Source: Deltaproteobacteria bacterium
Lineage (GTDB): Bacteria; Desulfobacterota; Syntrophia; Syntrophales; UBA2210
Direction: 5' to 3'
Length of the DNA stretch: 11,726 nt
Assembly (NCBI GenBank): GCA_016935935.1
Contig: JAFGPZ010000008.1
Location: 1 to 11,726 of the forward strand
Shown in pieces: positions 1 to 7,735 of the stretch. The notes below the pieces were generated by a model. That model was not told the origin of the DNA. It saw only the letters and a list, made by a program, of their open reading frames with translations, and searched no databases. Position 1 is the stretch's first letter. Each line of letters starts with the position of its first letter. The position numbers and the translations under genes are program-made.

Positions 1-1
1 A

Positions 2-379
2 CCACTTGATTCAGCCTTGCTGCTGGCCGCAGATAGCAATAATGACGGACTGTTGAGAGCGGCTGATCTTTATAATTTATCTTTGAACGCTGATCTGGTA
101 ACGCTAAGCGCCTGTGAGACTGCTCTGGGGAGAGTGTCAACAGGCGACGATGTTGTCGGCTTTACGCGGGGCTTTCTCTATGCCGGAGCACGCTCGCTTA
201 TATCCAGTTTGTGGCAGGTGGACGACAGGGCGACACGCGATCTGATGGTTCATTTCTACATCAATCTATCAAAGATGAGTAAAGATGAAGCCTTGCGACA
301 GGCACAGCTTGAAACTAAAGAACAATACCCGCACCCCTACTATTGGGCGGCATTCTTGCTTACCGGAAGCGCAATTTGA
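2..379 (+). CDS. CHAT-domain (caspase-like) protein, C-terminal part only
   Basis: The reading frame is open from the left edge (codon phase begins at base 2) to a TGA at 377-379, so only the last 125 residues are in view. They match the C-terminal half of a CHAT domain, the caspase/separase-like peptidase domain usually found behind TPR repeats. Seen directly: a Leu-rich lead-in, a YNLSLNADLVTLSACETALG stretch with the expected catalytic Cys (codon 113-115), then GFTRGFLYAGARS, a SLWQVDD segment, and the closing HPYYWAAFLLTGSA motif. The partner catalytic His and any TPR repeats would lie upstream, outside the window. TTG at 17 is an internal Leu codon, not a start. In this family the C-terminus normally ends a few residues after the YYWAAF motif, so the 3' end looks intact. 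The partner or substrate of the protease cannot be told from this fragment. The flavoprotein gene starts 33 bp downstream on the same strand. Confidence 0.9.
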   Translation, partial: PLDSALLLAADSNNDGLLRAADLYNLSLNADLVTLSACETALGRVSTGDDVVGFTRGFLYAGARSLISSLWQVDDRATRDLMVHFYINLSKMSKDEALRQAQLETKEQYPHPYYWAAFLLTGSAI

Positions 380-412
380 AAAAGCAATTTCATATGGAAG
401 GAGAATTATTGA

Positions 413-979
413 ATGAAAGTAGTCGCATTTAATGGCAGTCCCAGGAGAGATGGGAATACCACCATACTTATTAAACATGTTTTCAGTGAACTGGAAAAAG
501 AAGGAGTTGAAACCGAACTGGTGCAGCTCTCGGATAAGATCATCCGCGGCTGTATCGCCTGCGAGAAATGTCGTGAAAAGAAGGATAAGCGCTGCGCTGT
601 TAAAGATGATGCGGCTAACGAGCATATTGAAAAGATGCTCAAAGCTGATGGTATAATCCTTGGTTCACCCGTTTATTTTCAGGATTTGACCCCAGAGATG
701 AAGGCCCTCATCGATCGTGCGGGGTATGTGTCCAACGCCAATGACAGGATGTTTAAAAATAAGGTTGGCGCTTCGGTGATTGCCGTACGTCGATCAGGTG
801 CTATACACACAATGGATTCAATGAACCATTTCTTTCTCAGTCAAAAGATAATCCTTATCGGTCGTGCGATCGGTGTCGGGCACTCAAAGGGAGAAGTGGA
901 AAAGGACCCTGAGGGCATCGAGCTTGCTAAGTCCCTTGGGCGCAGAATGGCATGGGCGCTTTGGAAATTACACGGGTAA
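413..979 (+). CDS. Iron-sulfur flavoprotein-like NAD(P)H-dependent FMN oxidoreductase (flavodoxin fold)
   Basis: A 188-residue cytoplasmic protein of the FMN_red/flavodoxin_2 superfamily. The N-terminus shows the FMN-phosphate loop, residues 6-17 (FNGSPRRDGNTT). A GSPVYF segment at about 82-87 is the second flavin-contacting loop typical of this fold. Four cysteines at residues 47, 50, 53 and 61 form C-x2-C-x2-C-x7-C, the compact cysteine motif of archaeal and anaerobe iron-sulfur flavoproteins (ISF), which binds a 4Fe-4S cluster next to FMN. By family knowledge, ISF proteins pass electrons and can reduce O2 or H2O2 in anaerobes; the substrate here is unknown. The start is supported by AAGGAG at 398-403, 9 nt before the ATG. 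The length is normal for the family. The 33-bp gap from the CHAT gene allows co-transcription. The next gene is convergent. Confidence 0.88.
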   Translation: MKVVAFNGSPRRDGNTTILIKHVFSELEKEGVETELVQLSDKIIRGCIACEKCREKKDKRCAVKDDAANEHIEKMLKADGIILGSPVYFQDLTPEMKALIDRAGYVSNANDRMFKNKVGASVIAVRRSGAIHTMDSMNHFFLSQKIILIGRAIGVGHSKGEVEKDPEGIELAKSLGRRMAWALWKLHG

Positions 980-990
980 GATGTCAACGC

Positions 991-1042
991 CTGCCGCTCG
1001 ATTGAGTGTTACTCGGCAGTTAGAGAATGTAACGATACGTTC
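991..1042. terminator. Two small hairpins between convergent genes, possible weak terminator
   Basis: The 83-bp gap between the flavoprotein gene and the convergent membrane-protein gene holds two inverted repeats. CTGCCG (991-996) pairs with CGGCAG (1014-1019) and has a nested GAGT/ACTC inside. GAATGTA (1025-1031) pairs with TACGTTC (1036-1042) with one G-U pair and a 4-nt loop. Neither is followed by a T-run, so a classical intrinsic terminator is not shown. The position between convergent genes is the main reason to list them. Confidence 0.3.
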
Positions 1043-1062
1043 ACAGAATTCAACATCCCTTC

Positions 1063-1539
1063 TCACGCATTCCCATCGACCCCGTCATAGATATCATGCG
1101 GAGGTGTTGTTATGGAAAGTCGCCCGGGAGCCGTTGTCTTTATGACGATATGAATACCGAGTACTGAGTACCAGTCGCCGATACGATGGTTTGTCTCGTC
1201 CATAATAGTGAACCCGTGCAGTGAGAGGTTCAGTTCAGATGCCTTCTGCTGCATTCCCAGGATAAGGTCCTTGAACTCCCCCTTCGCAAAGGTTCTCCTG
1301 TTCCATAGATTGGAATCAAGAGCGAAAGACCTGCCGATGCCCATAAGTGCCGTGGGGTAAGATTCGGGACCACTGGTGTAGTAGATAAGGTCTGGATTCT
1401 CTACGTATTTCTCGAAGTTGGCGGCCACTTCGGCAGACGGCTTAAGGCGACCGTAGTTCGCGCGAATCCTTCCCCCGAAAAGGAGTAAGAATACCACCAT
1501 GAGGGCCGCGACTGAAATGATGATAATCTGAGGCTCCAT
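1063..1539 (-). CDS. Single-TM membrane-anchored protein of unknown function
   Basis: A 158-residue protein that I do not recognise by name. Residues about 5-22 are a strongly hydrophobic segment (IIIISVAALMVVFLLLFG) followed by GGRIRANYGR, which looks like an uncleaved N-terminal anchor with a positively charged boundary. The remaining ~130 residues are soluble and mixed alpha/beta: a PDLIYYTSGPESYPTALMGI stretch, then FALDSNLWNRRTF, a helix with GEFKDLILGMQQKA, and a C-terminal beta-rich part with DWYSVLGI and a TTPPHDIY tail. The ATG at 1539 has only a weak upstream GAAAG, so the start is less certain than for its neighbours, but the TM segment begins at once after it. It lies 75 bp downstream of wrbA on the same strand and could be co-transcribed. 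No enzyme motif is visible. Confidence 0.75.
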   Translation of the reverse strand: MEPQIIIISVAALMVVFLLLFGGRIRANYGRLKPSAEVAANFEKYVENPDLIYYTSGPESYPTALMGIGRSFALDSNLWNRRTFAKGEFKDLILGMQQKASELNLSLHGFTIMDETNHRIGDWYSVLGIHIVIKTTAPGRLSITTPPHDIYDGVDGNA

Positions 1540-1614
1540 GGCAAAATACTTTCAATTATGGTTTCTGCGGCAACGATTACTGTAGCACTTGCATTTGTTT
1601 CGCGGCGTACTGCT

Positions 1615-2226
1615 TTATTGTGCGAGTCTGGCGGCGATTGACGCGACGTGTTTTCCCTGAAATCTCGACGCCTCCAACTCATTCTCACTTGGCATACGCT
1701 CTCCCTGAGGGCCGACAATTGTAGATGCCCCGTATGGAGAACCTCCCGTTATTTCGGTCACACCCATCTGACCCTGGAAGGAGTAAGGTAAGCCAACAAT
1801 AATCATTCCATGGTGAAGCAGGGGAATATGGAAGCTGAGAATTGTTGATTCCTGTCCCCCGTGCTGAGTGGCTGAGGAGGTAAAGACGCTTCCCACCTTC
1901 CCCACCAGCTCACCCTTTGCCCATAGGCTTCCTGTAGAGTCGAGAAATTGTTTCATCTGTCCGCACATGTTACCAAAACGGGTTGGACTGCCGAAAATAA
2001 TCGCATCTGCCGTGACCAGTTCATCTACGGTGCAAATTGGGACATGCGCAAGTGACTTCTGAGTCTCAAGGGCGCCCATTTTTTCGATTACCTCCGGGGA
2101 AAGTGTCTCGGGGACGCGACAAAGTTTTACCTCGGAACCCGCTACTTGCCGGGCGCCTTCGGCGATGGCTTCAGCCATGCGGTGTATATGACCGTAGAGT
2201 GAGTAGTAAATAACCAGAACTTTCAT
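1615..2226 (-). CDS. wrbA: WrbA-type NAD(P)H:quinone oxidoreductase (type IV)
   Basis: A 203-residue flavodoxin-like protein, close to the usual ~200 residues of WrbA. WrbA is a tetrameric FMN enzyme of the cytoplasm that reduces quinones by two electrons and so limits semiquinone and radical formation. Motifs seen: the FMN-phosphate loop [15 protein letters not shown] (residues 7-21), GSPTRFGNM (79-87), a [11 protein letters not shown] segment (116-126) that holds the isoalloxazine-binding loop, and [10 protein letters not shown] (161-170), which is characteristic of WrbA and separates it from ordinary flavodoxins. The stop is TAA at 1615-1617. The ribosome site is poor (GATGAAAG directly before the ATG), which suggests modest translation or a different start signal. 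It is 109 bp downstream of the dehydrogenase gene, so it may have its own promoter; I could not pick one out convincingly. Confidence 0.95.
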   Translation of the reverse strand: MKVLVIYYSLYGHIHRMAEAIAEGARQVAGSEVKLCRVPETLSPEVIEKMGALETQKSLAHVPICTVDELVTADAIIFGSPTRFGNMCGQMKQFLDSTGSLWAKGELVGKVGSVFTSSATQHGGQESTILSFHIPLLHHGMIIVGLPYSFQGQMGVTEITGGSPYGASTIVGPQGERMPSENELEASRFQGKHVASIAARLAQ

Positions 2227-2335
2227 CTTTCATCGCAAATCAGAGTTTTATGTATCATAAAAAACAATTGACCGATCGAAATAAATGTCCGCTTAACAAG
2301 CAACCCGTACAGGGCATTAAATATGAGAGTTCCCT

Positions 2336-3349
2336 TTACCCCTTCATTTCAGTAAGTTGTTGCCAAAGCTTTTCATTTATTGCAATGCCTTCCTTAAGTC
2401 GCTTCTCTTTAGTCGTCAATTCAGGATCACCGGGCAGTAGAATTTGGGTAACTCCACTGGCTTTCTTGCTGGATTTGACTTGTTTCCCAAGTTGTTCCAC
2501 CCTGTCCAGAAAATCTTGTGAGCCATTAAATAACTCGGGATCGATGGCCAGAAAGAGATCGCCCTTTGTGCATACCTCATCAGCATGTGCCGTACCCTTC
2601 ACGTCGGTTCCCACTGCCGCGCCGGCGAGAGCACCGGATAGTAAATCAAAGGCAAAGGCAAGGCAGTAGCCTTTGGGGCCTGCTATAGGTAGGAGTGATC
2701 CGGCCAGTGCCGCCGATGGATCTTCCGTGTCTGATCCATCTTTATCAATTGCCCAGCCCTTGGGAATTGGTTTTCCATTCCGTTCGTGTTCCATAATCTT
2801 ACCCCGGGCCACGACGCTGGTAGCCATATCTACAACCATCGGCTCCCCTTTAGTTGGAATTCCGACACAAATAGGATTCGTGCCCAGAACCGGCTCAGCG
2901 CCTCCAGATGCACTCATGGCAGGTTCTGTGTTGGTGAATAAAATACCAATTGTTCCCTGCTTCGCTGCCTTTTCGGCATAGTAACCGAGAAACCCGATAT
3001 GAGAGGCATTCCTCATGCTGACTATTCCTATTCCCACCTTTTTTGCTTTTTCTATGGCCATGTCCATTGCTTTCAAAGCTACAATCTGTCCGATGCTATG
3101 ATTCGCATCAATCAGGGCCATGGCTGGGGTTTCCTTAAGAATCGTCATATTTGTCCCGGCATGTATGGCCCCATTCTCTAATCCCTTCACAAGGCCTACG
3201 AGGCGGGAAATGCCGTGAGAATCGCGGCCCTTAAGGTTTGCCTCGGTGAGATGATCGGCAACGAGAGCAGCTTCACTGTCCGTTACTCCGGCTGATGTCA
3301 AAATGCTTGTTGCAGTGTCTTTCAATTCCTGTGCGGTTATAACTTTCAC
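2336..3349 (-). CDS. Ldh2-family NAD(P)-dependent 2-hydroxyacid dehydrogenase (malate/lactate/sulfolactate type)
   Basis: A 337-residue enzyme of the malate/L-lactate dehydrogenase type 2 family (YlbC/AllD/YiaK/ComC-like), which oxidises 2-hydroxyacids with NAD(P)+ and is unrelated to classical Rossmann-fold MDH. The family signature D43-S-H-G-I-S-R49 is present, with H45 and R49 in the expected substrate/catalytic positions. N114-A-S-H-I-G119 gives the second conserved His. The cofactor region VLGTNPICVGIP, the VVDMATS segment, and the later GPKGYCLAFAFDLLSGALAG stretch follow in the family's usual order. The length is normal and no key residue is missing. The substrate (malate, lactate, sulfolactate, ureidoglycolate or diketogulonate) cannot be assigned from sequence, and the neighbours give no pathway clue. 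The start is GTG, chosen because an ideal AGGAGG lies 6 nt upstream. It follows the transport operon after 101 bp. Confidence 0.9.
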   Translation of the reverse strand: MKVITAQELKDTATSILTSAGVTDSEAALVADHLTEANLKGRDSHGISRLVGLVKGLENGAIHAGTNMTILKETPAMALIDANHSIGQIVALKAMDMAIEKAKKVGIGIVSMRNASHIGFLGYYAEKAAKQGTIGILFTNTEPAMSASGGAEPVLGTNPICVGIPTKGEPMVVDMATSVVARGKIMEHERNGKPIPKGWAIDKDGSDTEDPSAALAGSLLPIAGPKGYCLAFAFDLLSGALAGAAVGTDVKGTAHADEVCTKGDLFLAIDPELFNGSQDFLDRVEQLGKQVKSSKKASGVTQILLPGDPELTTKEKRLKEGIAINEKLWQQLTEMKG

Positions 3350-3355
3350 TGTAAT

Positions 3356-3361
3356 CCTCCT
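3356..3361 (-). promoter_or_regulatory. Ribosome binding site AGGAGG that fixes a GTG start
   Basis: On the - strand AGGAGG is followed by ATTACA and then GTG AAA GTT. The perfect Shine-Dalgarno with 6-nt spacing supports the GTG at 3347-3349 as the true start of the Ldh2-family dehydrogenase. Confidence 0.75.
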
Positions 3362-3450
3362 GTGAAAAATTTTTATGTGTTACCTTGGTGACTTAATTCC
3401 GAATTTGTCCGCCATGCAATACTTTTATAGAAAAAACATCCCTGCCGGGT

Positions 3451-4914
3451 CTAAAAACTGTATTTGAGATCGGTGATTACCCGGTCATTTCGTTCCCATC
3501 TTCCGTAGTAACTGTTGTCCTTACCGTTGAAGAATTCCAGTGCCGTCGTCCATACCAGACCGGGCCTTATCTTGTATTCAGATTGCATCCTGTTGTATCG
3601 GCCCGATGGATCGAATTCGAAATCAGAGACGTATTGAAAACTCAGGTCTTCGTTATATTTAAAATTAATCCGGGTAAAGATATTATTATGGCCCATCCTC
3701 CCCTTACGGGAACTCTGAGTATATCCATCGGCATACTGTTTTTTTGTAATTATTTCATTAGCATACTCGATGGTAATATCGATTTTCTGCAGGAATACTC
3801 TTTTCGCCAGGTCGTCGATGGTGTAGGTAAATCCGCCCACCGTACCTATATAATGGTCGTCCTTCCCGTCATAGCTGAAATTGAATAGTCCCTCTCCATG
3901 GAATTCCCATTTCTTGTAAGCCGTAGAAAATCCGGCGGCATAGTTGGCCACCTTTACATTTTCCTTTATTATTACAGTTTTGCTACCCCGCTTTTCTTCC
4001 CTCTGGACATAATAAGGGTTTAGGCCGTGATATGCCGAGGCAAAGAGATCCCAGCCCTTAAATGTCGTCTTGGCGCGTCCGAAATACCCCACGCTGTTGA
4101 TAGACATGGCGGGAAAATCATCCTCGATCTCTTTGCCCGATGTGTCTTCGTCGTAAACATCTAAATCTCCGGAAGTTCCAGACCAGCGAGAATCCCCGCT
4201 AGGTACTTTGCCTGTATTGAATACAGGGAATATAGCCGCAGTGAAGGTATATTTGTCGTAGTAATAATCCAGCTTTGTCTGCCACATTCCGAAATCTTTG
4301 GGATCCAGTGGATCATTGGAATCAGTGGGTCGGTAACGGTCAGCAGGCGAGAATAGTGTTGAAATTCCGTTGCGGAAGATCTTTTTCCCAACTACCACGT
4401 CGTAGTTATCCTGGAAAAAGGAGAGGTATAATTCGTTCAGTTCAAAATGATGACGCTGTCTGTCTTTATCCTGCGGCCATCTTGAGATCCCTTCGTATGT
4501 GTCCTTCTGGGAACCGGCTTCGACCCAGCCAGCGAGATCGATGCGATACGTGTCACCCCCCGTCCATGTTTTAAGTCTCAGCAGCGCTTCCCCTACAGGA
4601 TTTCTATCGTCTATTCCTTCACGGTCTTCAGGTTCCCGGAAAAAGGCATGGCCTCTAAGCCTCAGGCTTCCCTCAAGATTATTTCCGATCATTGTAAGAT
4701 ATTTAAATCTGTCTTCCTTCTTCTCCACAGATTCTGTCCCCAGTTCACTGAGAAGATCAAGAGTGTCATCTTTCCCCTTTTCCTTCTTTTCCGTTGTCAT
4801 CTCCTTATTAAGATCGTCAAGGAGGTCCAGAGCGTCGGCGGCCATTGCACTATGAAAGCCGCAGGTTAGAAAAAGCATCGCGCATAGGACAATTATATGG
4901 TGTGTCCATTTCAT
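3451..4914 (-). CDS. Outer-membrane beta-barrel protein of the RND/LolA-like transport operon
   Basis: A 487-residue exported protein. Residues 1-25 are a signal peptide (two His after a basic start, hydrophobic core, AMA cleavage site). Residues 27-61 form a charged linker with two copies of a D-x-L-D-L-L motif. From about residue 70 onward there are alternating amphipathic strands rich in Tyr, Trp, Phe, Asp and Arg, and the protein ends in KYSF, a terminal-Phe beta-signal for BAM insertion. Internal sequence such as VVGKKIFRNGISTLFSPADR and DPLDPKDFGMW recalls DUF1302/alginate-export-like porins, but I would not assign a family firmly. A good AAAGGA lies about 8 nt before the ATG. The gene starts 20 bp after the RND exporter stop, so it is almost surely the last gene of that operon and probably the outer-membrane exit or acceptor for the exporter's cargo. 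Confidence 0.85.
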   Translation of the reverse strand: MKWTHHIIVLCAMLFLTCGFHSAMAADALDLLDDLNKEMTTEKKEKGKDDTLDLLSELGTESVEKKEDRFKYLTMIGNNLEGSLRLRGHAFFREPEDREGIDDRNPVGEALLRLKTWTGGDTYRIDLAGWVEAGSQKDTYEGISRWPQDKDRQRHHFELNELYLSFFQDNYDVVVGKKIFRNGISTLFSPADRYRPTDSNDPLDPKDFGMWQTKLDYYYDKYTFTAAIFPVFNTGKVPSGDSRWSGTSGDLDVYDEDTSGKEIEDDFPAMSINSVGYFGRAKTTFKGWDLFASAYHGLNPYYVQREEKRGSKTVIIKENVKVANYAAGFSTAYKKWEFHGEGLFNFSYDGKDDHYIGTVGGFTYTIDDLAKRVFLQKIDITIEYANEIITKKQYADGYTQSSRKGRMGHNNIFTRINFKYNEDLSFQYVSDFEFDPSGRYNRMQSEYKIRPGLVWTTALEFFNGKDNSYYGRWERNDRVITDLKYSF

Positions 4915-4934
4915 TTTTTAATCCTTTCTTATAG

Positions 4935-7676
4935 CTATGTCGATTTAAACAAAAGCCTATCCGTATGTGCAAGTCGTACTCCAAGAATCCTGGAGAGATT
5001 GAGGAAGAGACGGCTGGCGATTCGAGGATATATTCTCTGTATTCTCCTGAGGCCATTCCAGTCGAGCTCCAGATATCGAACATCTTCCAGTGTGCGAACA
5101 TCGGCAGATCTTGGCCCCGGTTCCACCAGGGCTATCTCTCCGAAGATATCCCCGGGATTCAGTTCTGTCAAGGTGATATCTCTACCTGTTTTTTCATCTC
5201 TGGTGACAACCTTGGCCTTACCTTCAAGTAGGAGATACATGCTGGATGCATCTTCCCCCTGAGTTACGGCAAGTTCGCCTGCATTAAGTGACATTACCTT
5301 GCCAAGCAGAACTACCCGTTTCACCTGCCAGGGTCTCAAATCCCGGAATAATTCGGATTCTTTAATAACGGCCTGCTGAAGCTGGAGGCCAATCATATCC
5401 CAGAGGGTCATTAACTGGGTCGAGGAAAGCAGGATCGGTGTGATAAACAGGTCTCCGATGATCGCAAAAATCATGACAATCGCAGATAGAAGACCAAAAC
5501 TGATGATGGGGACAAAATTGGAAAATCCCAGTACGGCAAACCCCAGGGTAAGAGCGGTAGATGTTGAAATGACCGGTCTTATCTCTGAACGTATACAGAC
5601 ATCCACTGCCTTTTCCTGGCTTTGAAGTACCCGCATTTCCGTGTTGTATCTGCTCATCAGGTGAATTGTGTCATCGACGGCAATTCCGATGGCAATTGCT
5701 GCCACCATGGCTGTTCCTGTGTTCAGTGGTACGCCGAAGATTCCCATGATTCCGAAAATCAGGGCGATTGGAAAAAGATTGGGGATAAGTGACAGCGCTC
5801 CTGCCTTTACATTTACAAACAGGATGGACATGATGATGAATATCAGAACCAGCACAAGTGATAGAGACTTGGCCTGTCCTTCTGCCATGCTGTCCGCCGC
5901 GGCATTGATGAGGATGTTTTCGCCGGTAATGCCCCATATAAAGTGGGGATTCAGGGTCTTTTGAATCTCCTGCTTCAGCTCGGAGAGCGCATCTTTCAGC
6001 TCATGAGATGAACTGATGTTGTGCCTTACCAGTATGTTAGCTTCGCTGAAATCTGATGTTACGTAGCGTTCTATTGAATCACGTTGCAGAAAGAGGAGGT
6101 ATTGGGCTATCAGATCCTTCGAGTTGGGAACGGCGAAGAACTTATCATCGCCATCGTTCATCTCTCTGTGTATCAACGAAATGTCGTCTGCGAGAGACTT
6201 TGTTTTGTCGAAGATACCGAGTGCGGCCATGTGTTTCTGTATGGATTCAATCTGTTTGAGATTATCAGGGTCCTTAAATCCACCGGGGAACCCGCTGCTG
6301 ACACGGATAAAGAATGTCTGAGCGCCGGAAAGGTTATCGTGGAGAATCTGACTTCGGCTCCTTATGGATGAACTCTTTTTAAAGTATCCCAGGAGGTCAT
6401 TATCCACCTTTACGCCGAATGTAAAGAGTCCGATGATAAAGGCGCATCCGAGAAAAAGCGTTAATACAAGGCGTTTATTAACGATAATCCTGAGGATTAT
6501 CGAGGCCATGGAGTCGAAGAGATGATTAATAAACCCCGATTCGGTATGTGATGTTCCCTTCTGCTTCACAGAACCGAAGAAACGCAGGTAGACGGGGGTT
6601 AGCATGCATGTTGCGAGCGGATTTACAAAGAGCCCAAAGGCGGCGACGATACCAAACTGTTTCAGCATCGTTATCTGATTCAGTGTTATGGAAAGAAAAC
6701 CGATAAAGGTTGTCAGTGAGGTGAGCAGGACGGCAGTTCCCACCTTGCCCGCCATTATTCTGATGGCCTCACTTTTCTGCCCCTTTGTTTCCTCGACTCC
6801 CTCGAGATATTCTGAAAGCATATGGATGTCTTCCGTTGACCCTACTACTATAATCAATGCGGGAACGATTACGGTCAGGACAGTGAGGGGTATATCGAAA
6901 AATCCCATAAACCCGCCCGTCCATATGATACTGGTGCCTGCTGTCAACATGGGCAGCAGGGCTCCGCTGGCTGAACGCATGGAAATGACCAGTGTGAGAA
7001 GGAGCACAAAGGCTGCCAGCGGCACAAGTTTAACGGTGTCGCCGAGGATGTTCTCCGTTATCATGCGGCGTGTATAGGAAAGACCTATCTGGAATATAGA
7101 ATCGAATTGATCATTAAAGGATTCCAATATCTTATCTACTGCCCGTGAAAACCTGATGTTAAATTCCGGATCGTCTGGGTCCTTGTCTACAAAGAGGTTT
7201 ATAGCCGTCGCAGTGCCATCTTTCGATATAAGGCTGTCCCGAAAAATGGGACTTCTCAAGGCGTCCGTCCGTATTTTTTTCGCTTCTTCCGGGGTCTCAG
7301 GTGGCCACTCTATGAGGGGATTTGTTTCCAACCCGCCTTCCACCCCCTTAAAGTTAGTGACAGAATAAAGGCTTTCCACCTTGCTGACACCCTTCAGCTC
7401 TTCAAATTTAAAGACAAGATCGTCGAGAGCTTTTAACTTTTCAGGTGTGAAGAGTTTTTTGTCCTTTATGAAAACGACGGTGATATTGTCAGTTCCAAAC
7501 CTTTCCAGGGTTTTGTTGTAATAGTCCTGAGCCGGATCACCCTGGATCATCATTCCCTCTGTTGATGCGTCAACGCGAATATTGCGGGCGCCGTAGAGGG
7601 CAGCCAGTGTGGCAATTATAACAATGAGGATGACAATCCAGGGATTGGAATGACTCCATAATAAGAATTTACGCAT
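4935..7676 (-). CDS. RND/MMPL-family exporter fused to a C-terminal cyclic-nucleotide-binding domain
   Basis: A 913-residue inner-membrane protein with the two-fold RND layout. TM1 is at about 11-30, a periplasmic loop at 31-210, and TM2-6 at about 215-366. TM7 is at 402-422, a second periplasmic loop at 423-600, and TM8-12 at 603-750. Acidic relay positions are seen in TM4 (GSTEDIHM, E282/D283) and TM10 (GIAVDDTIHLM, D668/D669), as in COG1033/HpnN-type proton-driven lipid exporters. It is shorter than AcrB-type drug pumps and matches the MMPL/SSD class. Residues 780-913 are a Crp/PKA-type cNMP-binding fold: V-T-Q-G-E-D, then a Y-L-L-L-E-G-K-A segment, and the phosphate-binding cassette FGEIALVEPGPRSADV with E847 and R856. 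No DNA-binding helix-turn-helix follows. The gene is 59 bp downstream of the LolA-like gene and 20 bp upstream of the barrel gene. The cargo is unknown; a lipid or lipoprotein-like molecule is inferred from the partners. Confidence 0.93.
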   Translation of the reverse strand: MRKFLLWSHSNPWIVILIVIIATLAALYGARNIRVDASTEGMMIQGDPAQDYYNKTLERFGTDNITVVFIKDKKLFTPEKLKALDDLVFKFEELKGVSKVESLYSVTNFKGVEGGLETNPLIEWPPETPEEAKKIRTDALRSPIFRDSLISKDGTATAINLFVDKDPDDPEFNIRFSRAVDKILESFNDQFDSIFQIGLSYTRRMITENILGDTVKLVPLAAFVLLLTLVISMRSASGALLPMLTAGTSIIWTGGFMGFFDIPLTVLTVIVPALIIVVGSTEDIHMLSEYLEGVEETKGQKSEAIRIMAGKVGTAVLLTSLTTFIGFLSITLNQITMLKQFGIVAAFGLFVNPLATCMLTPVYLRFFGSVKQKGTSHTESGFINHLFDSMASIILRIIVNKRLVLTLFLGCAFIIGLFTFGVKVDNDLLGYFKKSSSIRSRSQILHDNLSGAQTFFIRVSSGFPGGFKDPDNLKQIESIQKHMAALGIFDKTKSLADDISLIHREMNDGDDKFFAVPNSKDLIAQYLLFLQRDSIERYVTSDFSEANILVRHNISSSHELKDALSELKQEIQKTLNPHFIWGITGENILINAAADSMAEGQAKSLSLVLVLIFIIMSILFVNVKAGALSLIPNLFPIALIFGIMGIFGVPLNTGTAMVAAIAIGIAVDDTIHLMSRYNTEMRVLQSQEKAVDVCIRSEIRPVISTSTALTLGFAVLGFSNFVPIISFGLLSAIVMIFAIIGDLFITPILLSSTQLMTLWDMIGLQLQQAVIKESELFRDLRPWQVKRVVLLGKVMSLNAGELAVTQGEDASSMYLLLEGKAKVVTRDEKTGRDITLTELNPGDIFGEIALVEPGPRSADVRTLEDVRYLELDWNGLRRIQRIYPRIASRLFLNLSRILGVRLAHTDRLLFKST

Positions 7677-7735
7677 CCTTCAACCTCAGTTAATCACTTA
7701 ACATTGTGAGTATAAGAGACACCTGCGCCTGTTAG

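Noticed and set aside
2336..3349. Specific assignment as sulfolactate dehydrogenase (comC) or AllD
   Set aside because: The family is clear but substrate specificity cannot be read from the motifs, and no coenzyme M or purine-catabolism genes are nearby.
5668..5964. + strand open frames opposite the RND exporter and barrel genes (also 6084-6371, 6688-7077, 4499-4855)
   Set aside because: They are antisense to long, clearly recognisable proteins, have biased shadow composition and no ribosome sites.
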